Assembly: GCA_021801235.1 (NCBI GenBank) | Contig: JAJYYG010000138.1 | Location: forward strand, 24,899 to 88,898 | Direction: 5' to 3' | Length of the DNA stretch: 64,000 nucleotides | From: Actinomycetes bacterium | Lineage (GTDB): Bacteria; Actinomycetota; Acidimicrobiia; Acidimicrobiales; RAAP-2 | Part shown: positions 1 to 11,731 of the stretch, one piece after another | How positions within the stretch are numbered: position 1 is the stretch's first letter | Layout of the letters: every line of letters begins with the position of its first letter | Position numbers and translations under genes: made by a program | The notes under the pieces: model-generated | What the model was told of the DNA's origin: nothing | Seen by the model: the letters and a program-made list of their open reading frames with translations, nothing else | The model's database searches: none

Positions 1-1
1 G

Positions 2-61
2 ACGGTGGTCAACATGATCGACGGCAAGATGCAGTCCGCCGAGACCGCCGGCGAGGACTGA
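2..61 (+). CDS. C-terminal tail of an unidentified protein entering from the left edge (...TVVNMIDGKMQSAETAGED*)
   Basis: Open frame from the window edge to TGA at 59-61; too short to identify. Confidence 0.3.
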   Translation, partial: TVVNMIDGKMQSAETAGED

Positions 62-133
62 GCCGAGGCCGCCCGGCGGAGTCCGAAGGCGGAGGCCGCC
101 GGCGGGGGCTGACGACGGCGGGGCCGGCGACCG

Positions 134-2437
<2,304 letters not shown>

Positions 2438-2588
2438 CCTTCCATGCTATTCGGCGGGACCGGCGAGTGGCGCATCGCCTCCCCCCTCAGGAGCAGGTCG
2501 CAGGGGCGCCGGGGGGCCCACCGCGGCGGCCCCCGCTCCGCAACGGCCTCGCGCCCTCCCGGACGACCGTGCTCGGTATCGTGTCGGG

Positions 2589-3527
2589 GTGACCGAACGG
2601 ACCGACGCGGGCCTCGACCCGCCTCCGCCGGTCGGCTGGACGCCCCCCGGCGGCTGGGCTCCCCCGCCGCCGACACGCCCGCCACAGGGAACCGGTCCCC
2701 CCGCCGCGCTGGCGGCGGCGCTGGCGGCGGGGGACGTCCCGCTCGGCGCCCAGTTCGAGCTGGGGGCGGCCCCGGCGTCGCGCGCGGACGCCGGGCTCTG
2801 GCTCCTCTTCGCCGCCCTCGGGTTCCTCGCCGGCCAGATCCTCGGCGCCGTGTTCGTGGTGGTGGCCGCCGCCCTGGCCGGGAAGGGGAACGACCTCCAG
2901 GCCATCAGCCGGATGAGCGAGCCGCCCACCTGGTACATCGTGTCGACGCTGCTCGGCCTCTGGTGCGGGTTCGCCGGCGGGCCCCTGCTGGCCAGCGGTG
3001 CCCGGGGGACGCGGAGCCTGGTGCGCGACATGGGTCTCCGCTTCCGGTGGGTCGACCTGGTGGGCGTGCCGATCGGGGTGGCGGGACAGTTCCTGGTGGC
3101 GCTGATCTACCTCCCGATCTCGCAGCACGTCCACGACTTCAACCAGCGGTTCAACGCGCCCAGCCAGAAGCTCACCGGGGGGTCGCACGGCGCCGGGTTC
3201 GTGGTGATCGCCGTGCTCACGGTGGTCGGCGCGCCGTTCTTCGAGGAGCTGTTCTTCCGGGGCGTGCTCCTGCGGTCCCTGGCCCGGCTCTTCGGCTCGT
3301 TCGGTCGGTGGGTGGGACCCGCCCTGGCCATCGTGGTCACCGGCGTCCTCTTCGGGCTCGCCCACGCGGAGTCGTTGCAGCTCATCGGCCTGGCCACGTT
3401 CGGCGTCCTCCTCTCGCTCGTCTCGTACCGGACCGGGCGGTTGGGCATGAACATGGTCGCCCACGCCTCGTTCAACCTGGTGGCGGTGGTGGCGATCGTG
3501 CACGCCGGCAGCGCCGTGCTGTCCTGA
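2589..3527 (+). CDS. CPBP-family intramembrane metalloprotease
   Basis: FFEELFFRGVLL (EExxxR) and later FGLAH motifs, multiple TM segments; in-frame GTG at 2589 preferred over upstream ORF start. Confidence 0.85.
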   Translation: MTERTDAGLDPPPPVGWTPPGGWAPPPPTRPPQGTGPPAALAAALAAGDVPLGAQFELGAAPASRADAGLWLLFAALGFLAGQILGAVFVVVAAALAGKGNDLQAISRMSEPPTWYIVSTLLGLWCGFAGGPLLASGARGTRSLVRDMGLRFRWVDLVGVPIGVAGQFLVALIYLPISQHVHDFNQRFNAPSQKLTGGSHGAGFVVIAVLTVVGAPFFEELFFRGVLLRSLARLFGSFGRWVGPALAIVVTGVLFGLAHAESLQLIGLATFGVLLSLVSYRTGRLGMNMVAHASFNLVAVVAIVHAGSAVLS

Positions 3528-3528
3528 C

Positions 3529-6030
3529 GTGACGGACCGCGACCTCGTCCCCGCCGGCCCGGCCGTGGTGATCGACGACCGGCGCGGCACCGGGAAGCCG
3601 GCGATCGCCGTCCCTGCCGGGCCGCCGCGCCGATCCCGGCGGGCCGTCGCCCGCCTGACCGCCCGGCCGGCCTGGCCGGTGTGGTCGAGCGTGGTGGCCA
3701 TGGCCGGGGTGATCGGAGTCTGCCTGTGGCAGCTCCACCCGTCGCTGCTCCTGGCCAACACGACGGCAGCGGGCGGCGATACCGGCGCCCACGTGATGCT
3801 CCCCGCCTACCTCAAGTCGACCCTGCTCCCGCACGGCCACCTGACCGGCTGGGACCCGGCGTGGTACGACGGCTTCCCGCTGTACACCTTCTACTTCCCG
3901 CTCCCCGGCCTTCTCACCGTGCTCTTCAGCGAGGTGATCCACTACAACGTCGCCTTCAAGCTGGTGACCGCGCTGGGGACGCTCACCCTCCCCGTCGCCG
4001 CCTGGCTGTTCGGGCGCCTGGCCGGGCTGCGTGACCCGGGGCCGGGGTGCCTGGCCGCGGCCACGCTGCCCTTCCTGTTCGAGCCGAGCTTCACCATCGA
4101 CGGCGGCAACCTGCTGTCCACCCTGGCCGGCGAGTTCTCGTTCTCGCTGGGCCTCTCCATCGCCCTGGTGTTCCTGGGGCTCTTCGCCCAGTCGCTCCGG
4201 ACCGGGCGGCACCGCGCGCTGGCCGCGGTGCTGCTGGCGGCGACCATCCTCAGCCACCTGGTCACCGGCGCCTTCGCCATCATCGGGGGCGTGGTGTGGG
4301 TGCTGCTCGACGCCGACCTGCGCCGGTCGTTCGGGCGGGGGCTCCCCGCGTCGCTCGCACGCCGCCGCTGGGAGAGCCGGTTCGGCTGGTCGGCGGCGAT
4401 GGGGGCGATCGGGGTGGGGTTGGCCGCCTGGTGGCTGCTGCCCTTCGCGGCCGGCCTCCCCTACACGACCAACATGGGCTGGCTCAACGTCGACGGGTTC
4501 CCCCACCTCCTGTTCCCCGCCTCGTCGCGGTGGCTCGACCTCGCGGTCGCGGTGGGTCTGGTGGCGATGGTGGTCCGTCGGAACCGGGTCGCCCTCTTCC
4601 TGGCGGTGATGGGGGGCATCTCGGCCGGGGTGGTCTGCCTCGACCCCCAGGGGAAGCTCTACAACGTCCGGTTCCTCCCCCTGTGGTTCCTCTGCCTGTA
4701 CCTCATGGCCGGGTTCGCCGTGGCGGAGGTGGTGGCGGCCTGCGCCCGCTGGTCCCGTCGTCGCCGGCTCGACCGGTGGTCGCGGGCCGTGCGCGGCCGG
4801 TTGGCGGGGGGCGCGCCGGCCGGGTGGCGCCCCGGCATGCGGATCACCCGGTTCCGCCGGCCGACATCCGGCGCCACGCCCCCCGGGGCCGTCTTCGGCC
4901 CGCTGGTGGCCCTGGCGGCCGCCTGCCTGGCGGTGGTGCCGCCGTTGGCGCTCCCGGCCTCCACTATGGCCTCGGTCGGGGTGACCGTCGGCGCCGACCA
5001 GCCGGGCGCCTGGGCGGCCTGGAACTACTCGGGCTACCAGGGCAAGCCCGACTACCCGGAGTACCGGGCCGTGATCGACATGATGGCGTCGGTGGGGGCC
5101 GACCACGGGTGTGGACGGGCGATGTGGGAGTACAGCCCGTCGCTCAACCGGTTCGGGACCACCGAGTCGTTGATGCTGCTCCCGTACTGGACCAACGGGT
5201 GCATCGACTCGATGGAAGGGCTGCTCTTCGAGTCCTCGGCCACCACCCCGTACCACTTCATCGACCAGAGCGAGCTGTCGGTGACGCCGTCGGACGCCAT
5301 GGTCGGGCTGCCCTACGGGGGGCTCGACGTGGCGCTCGGCGTCCAGCACCTGCAGCAGCTGGGGGTGCGGTACTACCTCGCCTCGTCCCCGATCACCCAG
5401 CAGGCTGCGGCCGCCGACCCGGCGCTGACCCTGCTGGCGTCGACCGGTCCGTGGAAGACCGTCTACAACGGCGCCGAGCTGGACACGACCTGGAAGGTGT
5501 ACCGGGTGGCCGGCTCCTCCCTCGTCCAACCCCTGTCGGCCCGACCGGTGGTGTGGAAGGGGGTCGGCGCCGCCCAGCACCAGTGGATGGCTCCCTCGCT
5601 GGCCTGGTACGACACCCCCTCCCGTTGGGACGTGGTCCCCGCCGCCGCCGGCCCGGCCTCCTGGACGAGGGTGCGTATCGGCGACCCCTCGCCGCCGGTG
5701 GTGCGGGAGCCGGCCACCACCGTGTCGGATGTCCGCCAGTCCGACAGCGGCGTCTCCTTCCACGTCGACCGCACCGGCACGCCGGTGGAGGTCAAAGTGT
5801 CCTACTTCCCGAACTGGAAGGCGGTGGGGGCGCAGGGCCCGTGGCGGGTCGCCCCGAACCTGATGGTGGTCGTCCCGACGAGCCACGACGTCTCCCTGGT
5901 CTACGGGAGCACGCCCGCCGACCGTGCCGGGTGGATGCTGACGGCGGTGTCGGTGGCCGCCGCGCTGGCGCTCGGGATCTGGGGCTCGTTGGCCCGACGT
6001 CGACGGCGGCGGGCGGGTTCCGCCCGCTGA
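3529..6030 (+). CDS. Large polytopic membrane protein, YfhO/6-pyruvoyl-tetrahydropterin synthase-related membrane family
   Basis: 833 aa with many TM helices, GGDTGAHV..YPLPGLL.. type N-terminus, C-terminal extracytoplasmic domain. Confidence 0.6.
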   Translation: MTDRDLVPAGPAVVIDDRRGTGKPAIAVPAGPPRRSRRAVARLTARPAWPVWSSVVAMAGVIGVCLWQLHPSLLLANTTAAGGDTGAHVMLPAYLKSTLLPHGHLTGWDPAWYDGFPLYTFYFPLPGLLTVLFSEVIHYNVAFKLVTALGTLTLPVAAWLFGRLAGLRDPGPGCLAAATLPFLFEPSFTIDGGNLLSTLAGEFSFSLGLSIALVFLGLFAQSLRTGRHRALAAVLLAATILSHLVTGAFAIIGGVVWVLLDADLRRSFGRGLPASLARRRWESRFGWSAAMGAIGVGLAAWWLLPFAAGLPYTTNMGWLNVDGFPHLLFPASSRWLDLAVAVGLVAMVVRRNRVALFLAVMGGISAGVVCLDPQGKLYNVRFLPLWFLCLYLMAGFAVAEVVAACARWSRRRRLDRWSRAVRGRLAGGAPAGWRPGMRITRFRRPTSGATPPGAVFGPLVALAAACLAVVPPLALPASTMASVGVTVGADQPGAWAAWNYSGYQGKPDYPEYRAVIDMMASVGADHGCGRAMWEYSPSLNRFGTTESLMLLPYWTNGCIDSMEGLLFESSATTPYHFIDQSELSVTPSDAMVGLPYGGLDVALGVQHLQQLGVRYYLASSPITQQAAAADPALTLLASTGPWKTVYNGAELDTTWKVYRVAGSSLVQPLSARPVVWKGVGAAQHQWMAPSLAWYDTPSRWDVVPAAAGPASWTRVRIGDPSPPVVREPATTVSDVRQSDSGVSFHVDRTGTPVEVKVSYFPNWKAVGAQGPWRVAPNLMVVVPTSHDVSLVYGSTPADRAGWMLTAVSVAAALALGIWGSLARRRRRRAGSAR

Positions 6031-6138
6031 CCCGGCCGGATGGCGGGCGGTGGTCGCCGGCGGGAGGTACGCTCGCCCCGGCGGGTCCGGTGTTCCCGAC
6101 CAGCAGGTCGGGCCGGAGCCGTGGAGCGGGGTGGGACG

Positions 6139-8385
6139 ATGGCGACACGGCACAGCATCTCCGGGGGGCACAGCATCTCCGGGGGGCACCGCCGGAAGTG
6201 GCGGGCGGCGAGGCTCGGGGCGGCGGTGCTCGCCCTGGGGACGGCGTCGTGGGCCGCCGCGCTGGCTCCCGCCGGTGGGGCGGGGGCCGCCGGCACGGGG
6301 GTGTCCCTGGTCGCCACCCCGGCCACCGGGCTGCTCTACGGCCAGCAGGTGGTGGTGTCCGGGTCGGGGGCGACCCCGGGTTCCGAGGGTGCCGCCGTCG
6401 AGTGCAACCTGGCCCCGGGCCAGCCCACCATCGCCGTCGACTCGTTCCAGGTCCCGGTGGGGTGCGCCGACCCCTACTTCGGCGGACCGTTCGGCCAGTC
6501 CCAGGTGATCGTCTCGTCCACGGGCACCTTCACCGCCGCGGTCACCGTGGTCACCGGCACCGTCGGCCCCCCGATCCTGGGTGTGGACAGCCTGGGCCGG
6601 GACGCGTCCACCGACGCGGCCGCCTACCCCTGCCCGCCGACCGCCGCTCAGCTCCTCGCCGGGGTGACCTGCGGCATCTCGTTCGGCACGCTCTCGTTCG
6701 GGCCGTCCTCGGTCGGCTCCCCCATACTGTCCGACACAGCTTCGGCGCCCATCTCCTTCGCCGCCCCCGCCCCGCCCACGACGCCGACCGTCGCGGTGGC
6801 GCCTTCGACCGGTCTCTCCTCCGGCCAGTCGGTGGCGGTCACCGGGTCCGGCTTCACCCCGGACTCCGCCTTCGCGGTGGCCGAGTGCAACATCAGCCCG
6901 GGCGAGCCGATTGGCTACGAGGGGTTCCCTGGCATCGGCTGCACGCAGTCCTGGGGCTCCTACGCCGTCTCGGTGCTCGGCCCGCCCTCGCTCCCCCCGG
7001 TGACCGGTCCCGACGGGAGCCTCTCCCAGCACGTCACCGTGGAGGAGGGGAACCTCGGCGGCACCGCGGCCAGCGCCGCCTACCCATGCCCCCCGACGGC
7101 GGCCCAGGTGGCTGCCGGCGGCCACTGCGCCGTGGTGGTGGACGACGGGGCGGGGGAGCGGGTGGCGAGCGCGCCGCTGTCGATCACGGGGCCGGTCCCT
7201 GTGCCCGCCGTATCGGTGACACCCTCGACCGGGCTCTCGGCCGGCCGGACCGTGACGGTCGACGCCAGCGGCCTCACGCCGGGGACGGAAGGGGCTGTCG
7301 TCGAGTGCAGCCTCGCCCCCGGCCAGCCCACGGTCGAGGTGGACGGCATCGCAGCCCCGGTGAGCTGCTCGAACCCCTTCGACGGCTCCCTGCTGCTGGT
7401 CTCCCTCACCGGGACCGCATCGATGCCGTTCACCATCCACACCGGCGTGCTCGGACCGCCGCAGTCCGGGACCGACAGCACGGGCGGGAGCGCCGCCGCC
7501 GCGGCCGCCGCCTATCCGTGCCCACCGACCCGCGCCCAACAGCTGGCCGGGGTGACCTGCGGGATCGGGGTGGGAGACCTCGCCGGCCAGACCGCCTACG
7601 CTCCCATCACCTTCGCTCCGCCGGCTCCCGCCGTGCCCGGCTACCGGATGGTTGCCTCCGACGGTGGCATCTTCGCCTTCGGTGACGCCGGCTTCTACGG
7701 CTCGATGGGCGGCCACGTGCTGGCCCGCCCCATCGTGGGCATGGCCGCCACGCCGGACGGAAAGGGCTACTGGATGGTGGCCTCCGACGGTGGCATCTTC
7801 GCCTTCGGTGACGCCGGCTTCTACGGCTCGATGGGCGGCCACGTGCTGGCCAGACCGGTCGTGGGCATGGCGTCGACCCCCGACGGCAAGGGCTACTGGG
7901 AGGTCGCCTCGGACGGGGCCGTCTACGCCTTCGGCGACGCCGGCTTCTTCGGTTCGACGGCCGGCACGGTGATGGCCGCGCCCGTCGTGGGCATGGCCGC
8001 CACCCCGGACGGCAAGGGCTACTGGCTGGTCGGGTCGGACGGCGGCGTCTACGCCTTCGGCGACGCCGCCTTCTTCGGTTCGGCCGGGTCCCTCCACCTC
8101 AACCGGCCCATCGTGGGCATGGCATCGACCGCGGACGGCAAGGGCTACTGGCTGGTGGCCTCCGACGGCGGCATCTTCTCCTACGGAGACGCGCCGTTCC
8201 ACGGCTCGGCCGGGTCCCTCCACCTCAACCGGCCGATCGTGGGCATGGCGTCGACCCCTGACGGCGGCGGCTACTGGCTGGTGGCCGCGGACGGCGGCAT
8301 CTTCGCCTACGGCGCCGCCGCCTTCTCGGGCTCGACCGGCTCCCTCGCCCTGGTCCAACCGATGGTGGGCATGACCGCCGGCTGA
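6139..8385 (+). CDS. Secreted modular protein: three neocarzinostatin-like domains followed by six 42-aa GYWLVASDGGIF-type repeats
   Basis: Signal peptide after MATRHSISGG; three copies of ...STGL..GQ.V.V.GSG..P......ECN... domains ending AYPCPPTAAQ..AG..C; C-terminal repeat array; ATG at 6139. Confidence 0.8.
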   Translation: MATRHSISGGHSISGGHRRKWRAARLGAAVLALGTASWAAALAPAGGAGAAGTGVSLVATPATGLLYGQQVVVSGSGATPGSEGAAVECNLAPGQPTIAVDSFQVPVGCADPYFGGPFGQSQVIVSSTGTFTAAVTVVTGTVGPPILGVDSLGRDASTDAAAYPCPPTAAQLLAGVTCGISFGTLSFGPSSVGSPILSDTASAPISFAAPAPPTTPTVAVAPSTGLSSGQSVAVTGSGFTPDSAFAVAECNISPGEPIGYEGFPGIGCTQSWGSYAVSVLGPPSLPPVTGPDGSLSQHVTVEEGNLGGTAASAAYPCPPTAAQVAAGGHCAVVVDDGAGERVASAPLSITGPVPVPAVSVTPSTGLSAGRTVTVDASGLTPGTEGAVVECSLAPGQPTVEVDGIAAPVSCSNPFDGSLLLVSLTGTASMPFTIHTGVLGPPQSGTDSTGGSAAAAAAAYPCPPTRAQQLAGVTCGIGVGDLAGQTAYAPITFAPPAPAVPGYRMVASDGGIFAFGDAGFYGSMGGHVLARPIVGMAATPDGKGYWMVASDGGIFAFGDAGFYGSMGGHVLARPVVGMASTPDGKGYWEVASDGAVYAFGDAGFFGSTAGTVMAAPVVGMAATPDGKGYWLVGSDGGVYAFGDAAFFGSAGSLHLNRPIVGMASTADGKGYWLVASDGGIFSYGDAPFHGSAGSLHLNRPIVGMASTPDGGGYWLVAADGGIFAYGAAAFSGSTGSLALVQPMVGMTAG
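7639..8382 (+). repeat. Six tandem 126-bp (42 aa) coding repeats, last one truncated to 38 aa
   Basis: Unit GYWxVASDGGIFAFGDAGFYGSxGxxxLxRPxVGMAxTPDGK repeated with constant 42-aa period. Confidence 0.95.
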
Positions 8386-8443
8386 GCCGACCTGTCGGGA
8401 CCAACGGCGCCGCCAGCCGGGGGCTGGGTAGGATGGCCCGGCC

Positions 8444-9856
8444 ATGAGCAGCCTCTCTGACGTCTTCAAGGCGTACGACATCCGGGGGACCGTCCCCGAC
8501 CAGCTCTCGCCCGAGCGGTTCCGGGCCATCGGCGCCGCCGTCGCCCGGTTCACCGGCGGCCCGCGCCTGCTGGTGGCGAGGGACATGCGCAACTCGGGGG
8601 TGGCCCTCTCCGCCGCCTTCTCCGACGGTGCCCGGTCGGAAGGCGTCGCCGTCGTCGACCTGGGGCTCGCCTCGACCGACATGCTGTACTTCGCGGCCGG
8701 GAGCCTCGACGCGCCCGGCGCCATGTTCACCGCCTCGCACAACCCGGCCGCCTACAACGGGCTGAAGCTCTGCCTGGCCGGCGCCCGTCCGATCGGGCGT
8801 GACACCGGCCTGGCCGAGATCGAGGCGACGGCCGAGGCGCTGCTGGCGGCGTGGGGATCGTCCGGGCCGCCGCCGGTCGACCCGGCGGCCCTCGCCCCGA
8901 GGGAGGAACGGTCGGTCCTCGACGCCTATGCCGAGCACGTGCGCTCCTTCGTGGACCGGGACCGCCTGCGGCCCCTGGTGGTGGTGGCGGACACCGCCAA
9001 CGGCATGGGGGGCCTGGTGGTCCCGGCGGTGTTCGCCGGCCTGCCGTTCGAGGTCGACATCCTCTACCCCGAGCTCGACGGCACCTTCCCCAACCATCCC
9101 GCCGATCCCATCCAGCCCGAGAACCTGGTGGCGCTCAAACAGGCGGTCCTCGACCACGGGGCCGACGTGGGACTGGCGTTCGACGGGGACGCCGACCGGG
9201 TGTTCCTCGTCGACGAGCGGGCCGAGCCGGTCTCCGGCTCGCTGACGACCGCCCTGGTGGCCTCGTCCATGCTCGCCAAGCACCCCGGTGCCACCGTGCT
9301 CTACAACTGCATCTCCTCACGGGTGGTGCCGGAGGTGATCGCGGAGAGCGGCGGCGTCGGGGTCCGCACCCGGGTGGGCCACTCCTTCATCAAGCAGGTG
9401 ATGGCCGACACCGGCGCGGTGTTCGGAGGGGAGCACTCCGGCCACTACTACTTCCGCGACAACTACCGGGCCGACTCGGGGATCATCGCTGCCCTGGTCG
9501 TCCTCGAGCTCCTGAGTGTCACCGGCCGGCCCCTCTCGGAGCTGCTCCGGCCCTACCGGCGCTATGCGGCGTCCGGCGAGATCAACACCGAGGTCCCCGA
9601 CCCGGCGGCGACGGTCGAGGCGATGGCGGCCGAGGTGGAGGCGGCCGGCGGCGAGCTCGGCATCTCCGACCGGCTCGACGGGCTCACCGTCGACCGCGGC
9701 GACTGGTGGTACAACCTCCGCCCCTCCAACACCGAGCCGCTGCTCCGCCTGAACGTGGAGGCCCCCGACGACGCCACCTGCGCCCGTCGGGTGGAGGAGG
9801 TGCAGGCGGCGCTGGCCCGGCTCGCCGACCGAGAACGGAAAGGTTCCCCATCGTGA
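8444..9856 (+). CDS. manB: Phosphomannomutase/phosphoglucomutase
   Basis: TASHNPAxYNG active-site loop, DGDADR metal loop, GEHSGH; C-terminal RPSNTEP. Confidence 0.93.
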   Translation: MSSLSDVFKAYDIRGTVPDQLSPERFRAIGAAVARFTGGPRLLVARDMRNSGVALSAAFSDGARSEGVAVVDLGLASTDMLYFAAGSLDAPGAMFTASHNPAAYNGLKLCLAGARPIGRDTGLAEIEATAEALLAAWGSSGPPPVDPAALAPREERSVLDAYAEHVRSFVDRDRLRPLVVVADTANGMGGLVVPAVFAGLPFEVDILYPELDGTFPNHPADPIQPENLVALKQAVLDHGADVGLAFDGDADRVFLVDERAEPVSGSLTTALVASSMLAKHPGATVLYNCISSRVVPEVIAESGGVGVRTRVGHSFIKQVMADTGAVFGGEHSGHYYFRDNYRADSGIIAALVVLELLSVTGRPLSELLRPYRRYAASGEINTEVPDPAATVEAMAAEVEAAGGELGISDRLDGLTVDRGDWWYNLRPSNTEPLLRLNVEAPDDATCARRVEEVQAALARLADRERKGSPS

Positions 9857-10107
9857 CACTCGACCCGCTGCTTCTCGACGTGCTGGCCTGCCCCGAGGAC
9901 AAGGGGCAGCTCCTCTACTTCGAGGGCGAGGACCGCCTGTACAACCCGCGGCTCCGCCGGAGCTACCCGGTCCGCGACGGGATCCCGGTGATGCTGGTCG
10001 AGGAGGCGACCGCCGTCGACGGAGCGGAGCACGAGCGCCTGATGGCCCTGGCCGGGTCCGGTGGGGCCCGGCTCACCCACGACGCCGACGGCACCACCGG
10101 GGCGTGA
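9853..10107 (+). CDS. Trm112 family protein
   Basis: LDVLACPEDKGQL...YPVRDGIPVMLVEEA; GTGA overlap with upstream stop. Confidence 0.85.
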   Translation: MTLDPLLLDVLACPEDKGQLLYFEGEDRLYNPRLRRSYPVRDGIPVMLVEEATAVDGAEHERLMALAGSGGARLTHDADGTTGA

Positions 10108-10138
10108 GCGGAGCCGGCCGCCGACAGAGGCGCCGCCG

Positions 10139-11188
10139 GTGAACCCGTCCGTCCCGGTCGACTCGCTCGCCCTGTGGGACGCCACCGCCGGCCTCCCGGA
10201 GCAGGTCGCCGCCGCCGCCGCCGCCGCCCGCGGCCTGCCCGGCCTCCCCGGCCGCGACCAGGTGGAGCAGGTGGTGCTGCTGGGGATGGGTGGGAGCGGG
10301 ATCGCCGGGGCCGTGCTCGGAGCGGTGGCCGGACCCGGCATGCCGGTCCCCGTGGTGGCGACGAAGGGGTACGCGCTGCCCGACTTCGTCGGTCCCGGCT
10401 CGCTGGTGTTCGCACTGTCGTTCTCCGGGGACACCGAGGAGACCATCGAGGCCGCCGGCGAGGCCTACGAATCCGGGGCGGCGATGGTGGTCGTGACGTC
10501 CGGCGGCGAGCTCGGCCGCCTGGCCGGCGAGTGGGAGATGCCGCTGGTGCCCGTGCCGGCGTCCATCCCCCAGCCCCGGGCCGCTCTCGGGGCGATGGCC
10601 ATCCCGCCGCTGGCGCTCCTCGGGGAGATCGGCCTCTTCCCCGGGGCGGCGCACTGGATCCAGGAGGCGGTGGCACAGCTCCGGCGGCGGCGTGACCTCC
10701 TGACGGGACCGGACAGCCCCGCGGAGCTGGTGGCGCGCCGAATCGGGCGGACCATCCCGCTGGTCCACGGCGCCGAGTCGGTGGGGGCGGTGGCGGCTGA
10801 GCGGTGGAAGACCCAGGTCAACGAGAACGCCAAGGCCCCCGCCTTCTGGAACGCCTACCCGGAGCTGTGCCACAACGAGATCGCCGGCTGGGGCCAGCAC
10901 GGCGACGTCACCCGCCAGCTGTTCACGGTGGTCAACCTGCGCCACGACGGCGAGCACCCCGAGATCGGTCGGCGGTTCGCCCTGGTGGCGGAGATCCTCG
11001 AGGAGGTGGTGGCGGACGTCCTCGAGGTGCGGGCGGAGGGCGAGGGGGACCTGGCCCAGCTGTTGGACCTCATGCTCTTCGGCGACTTCGTGTCGCTGCA
11101 CCTGGCGGGGAAGGAGGGCGTCGATCCCGGTCCGGTCCCCGTCCTCGTCGAGCTCAAGGAGCAGCTGCGCCGCGGCCGGGCGGGTTGA
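10139..11188 (+). CDS. SIS-domain bifunctional phosphoglucose/phosphomannose isomerase
   Basis: LGMGGSGIAG, SFSGDTEET; adjacent to manB; GTG start. Confidence 0.85.
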   Translation: MNPSVPVDSLALWDATAGLPEQVAAAAAAARGLPGLPGRDQVEQVVLLGMGGSGIAGAVLGAVAGPGMPVPVVATKGYALPDFVGPGSLVFALSFSGDTEETIEAAGEAYESGAAMVVVTSGGELGRLAGEWEMPLVPVPASIPQPRAALGAMAIPPLALLGEIGLFPGAAHWIQEAVAQLRRRRDLLTGPDSPAELVARRIGRTIPLVHGAESVGAVAAERWKTQVNENAKAPAFWNAYPELCHNEIAGWGQHGDVTRQLFTVVNLRHDGEHPEIGRRFALVAEILEEVVADVLEVRAEGEGDLAQLLDLMLFGDFVSLHLAGKEGVDPGPVPVLVELKEQLRRGRAG

Positions 11189-11299
11189 CCGCCGCGGTCG
11201 ACGTGGCCCCGCGTGTTGCGGCGGCGTGACGGTGGTGTGCCGGGATCATGAACTCGTCAGAGTTTCCCGCCATTCCGGCGGAGAGGGGCGTAGGCTGAT

Positions 11300-11731
11300 C
11301 CCGTGAGCGGCGAGCGGGTCTGTGGTTGCAAGTCGATGCCAGTCGCAGGCGAAACGACCCACGTAAGGCAACTCCTGGTTGCTGAGCATGGTGCGGCTTA
11401 GGAGTAAGACCTGCCCGCGGTGCACCCGGTTGTCGGGTGCAGGCGGAGACGGTGGGACGCGTGCCTTCGGTGGTGCCGCAGGAGGCCGGTCCGGATCCCG
11501 GACCGGCCTCGCCGGCGCCCGGCCGCTACCCCTGCTGCAGGCGAGTGTGGGGTCAAAGACCAGGTCAGCCGCTCGCCGCCCACAGCCGACCCGGCGATCC
11601 GGCGTCTGCTCCGCACGGTCCCGGGCGAGGTCCGACCGAGCGGGCGTCCGCCGGACCGCCACACCGAAACCAGTCACACAGCCAATCACGAAACCAGTCA
11701 CGACGATGGACAGGGAGAGGGAGGTGCGCCG
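11300..11731 (+). ncRNA. Candidate structured leader RNA upstream of hpf/raiA (possible raiA-type motif)
   Basis: About 430 nt without a convincing ORF; nested pairings incl. ACTCCT(11371-11376)/AGGAGT(11400-11405), TGCACCCG/CGGGTGCA (11421-11441), 13-bp perfect hairpin 11482-11510; lower GC in the first part than the surroundings. Confidence 0.5.

Noticed and set aside
3472-8742. 1756-aa minus-strand ORF
   Set aside because: Opposite three well-supported plus-strand genes; high GC makes antisense frames open. Low-complexity Gly/Arg/His/Pro composition and no domain motifs.
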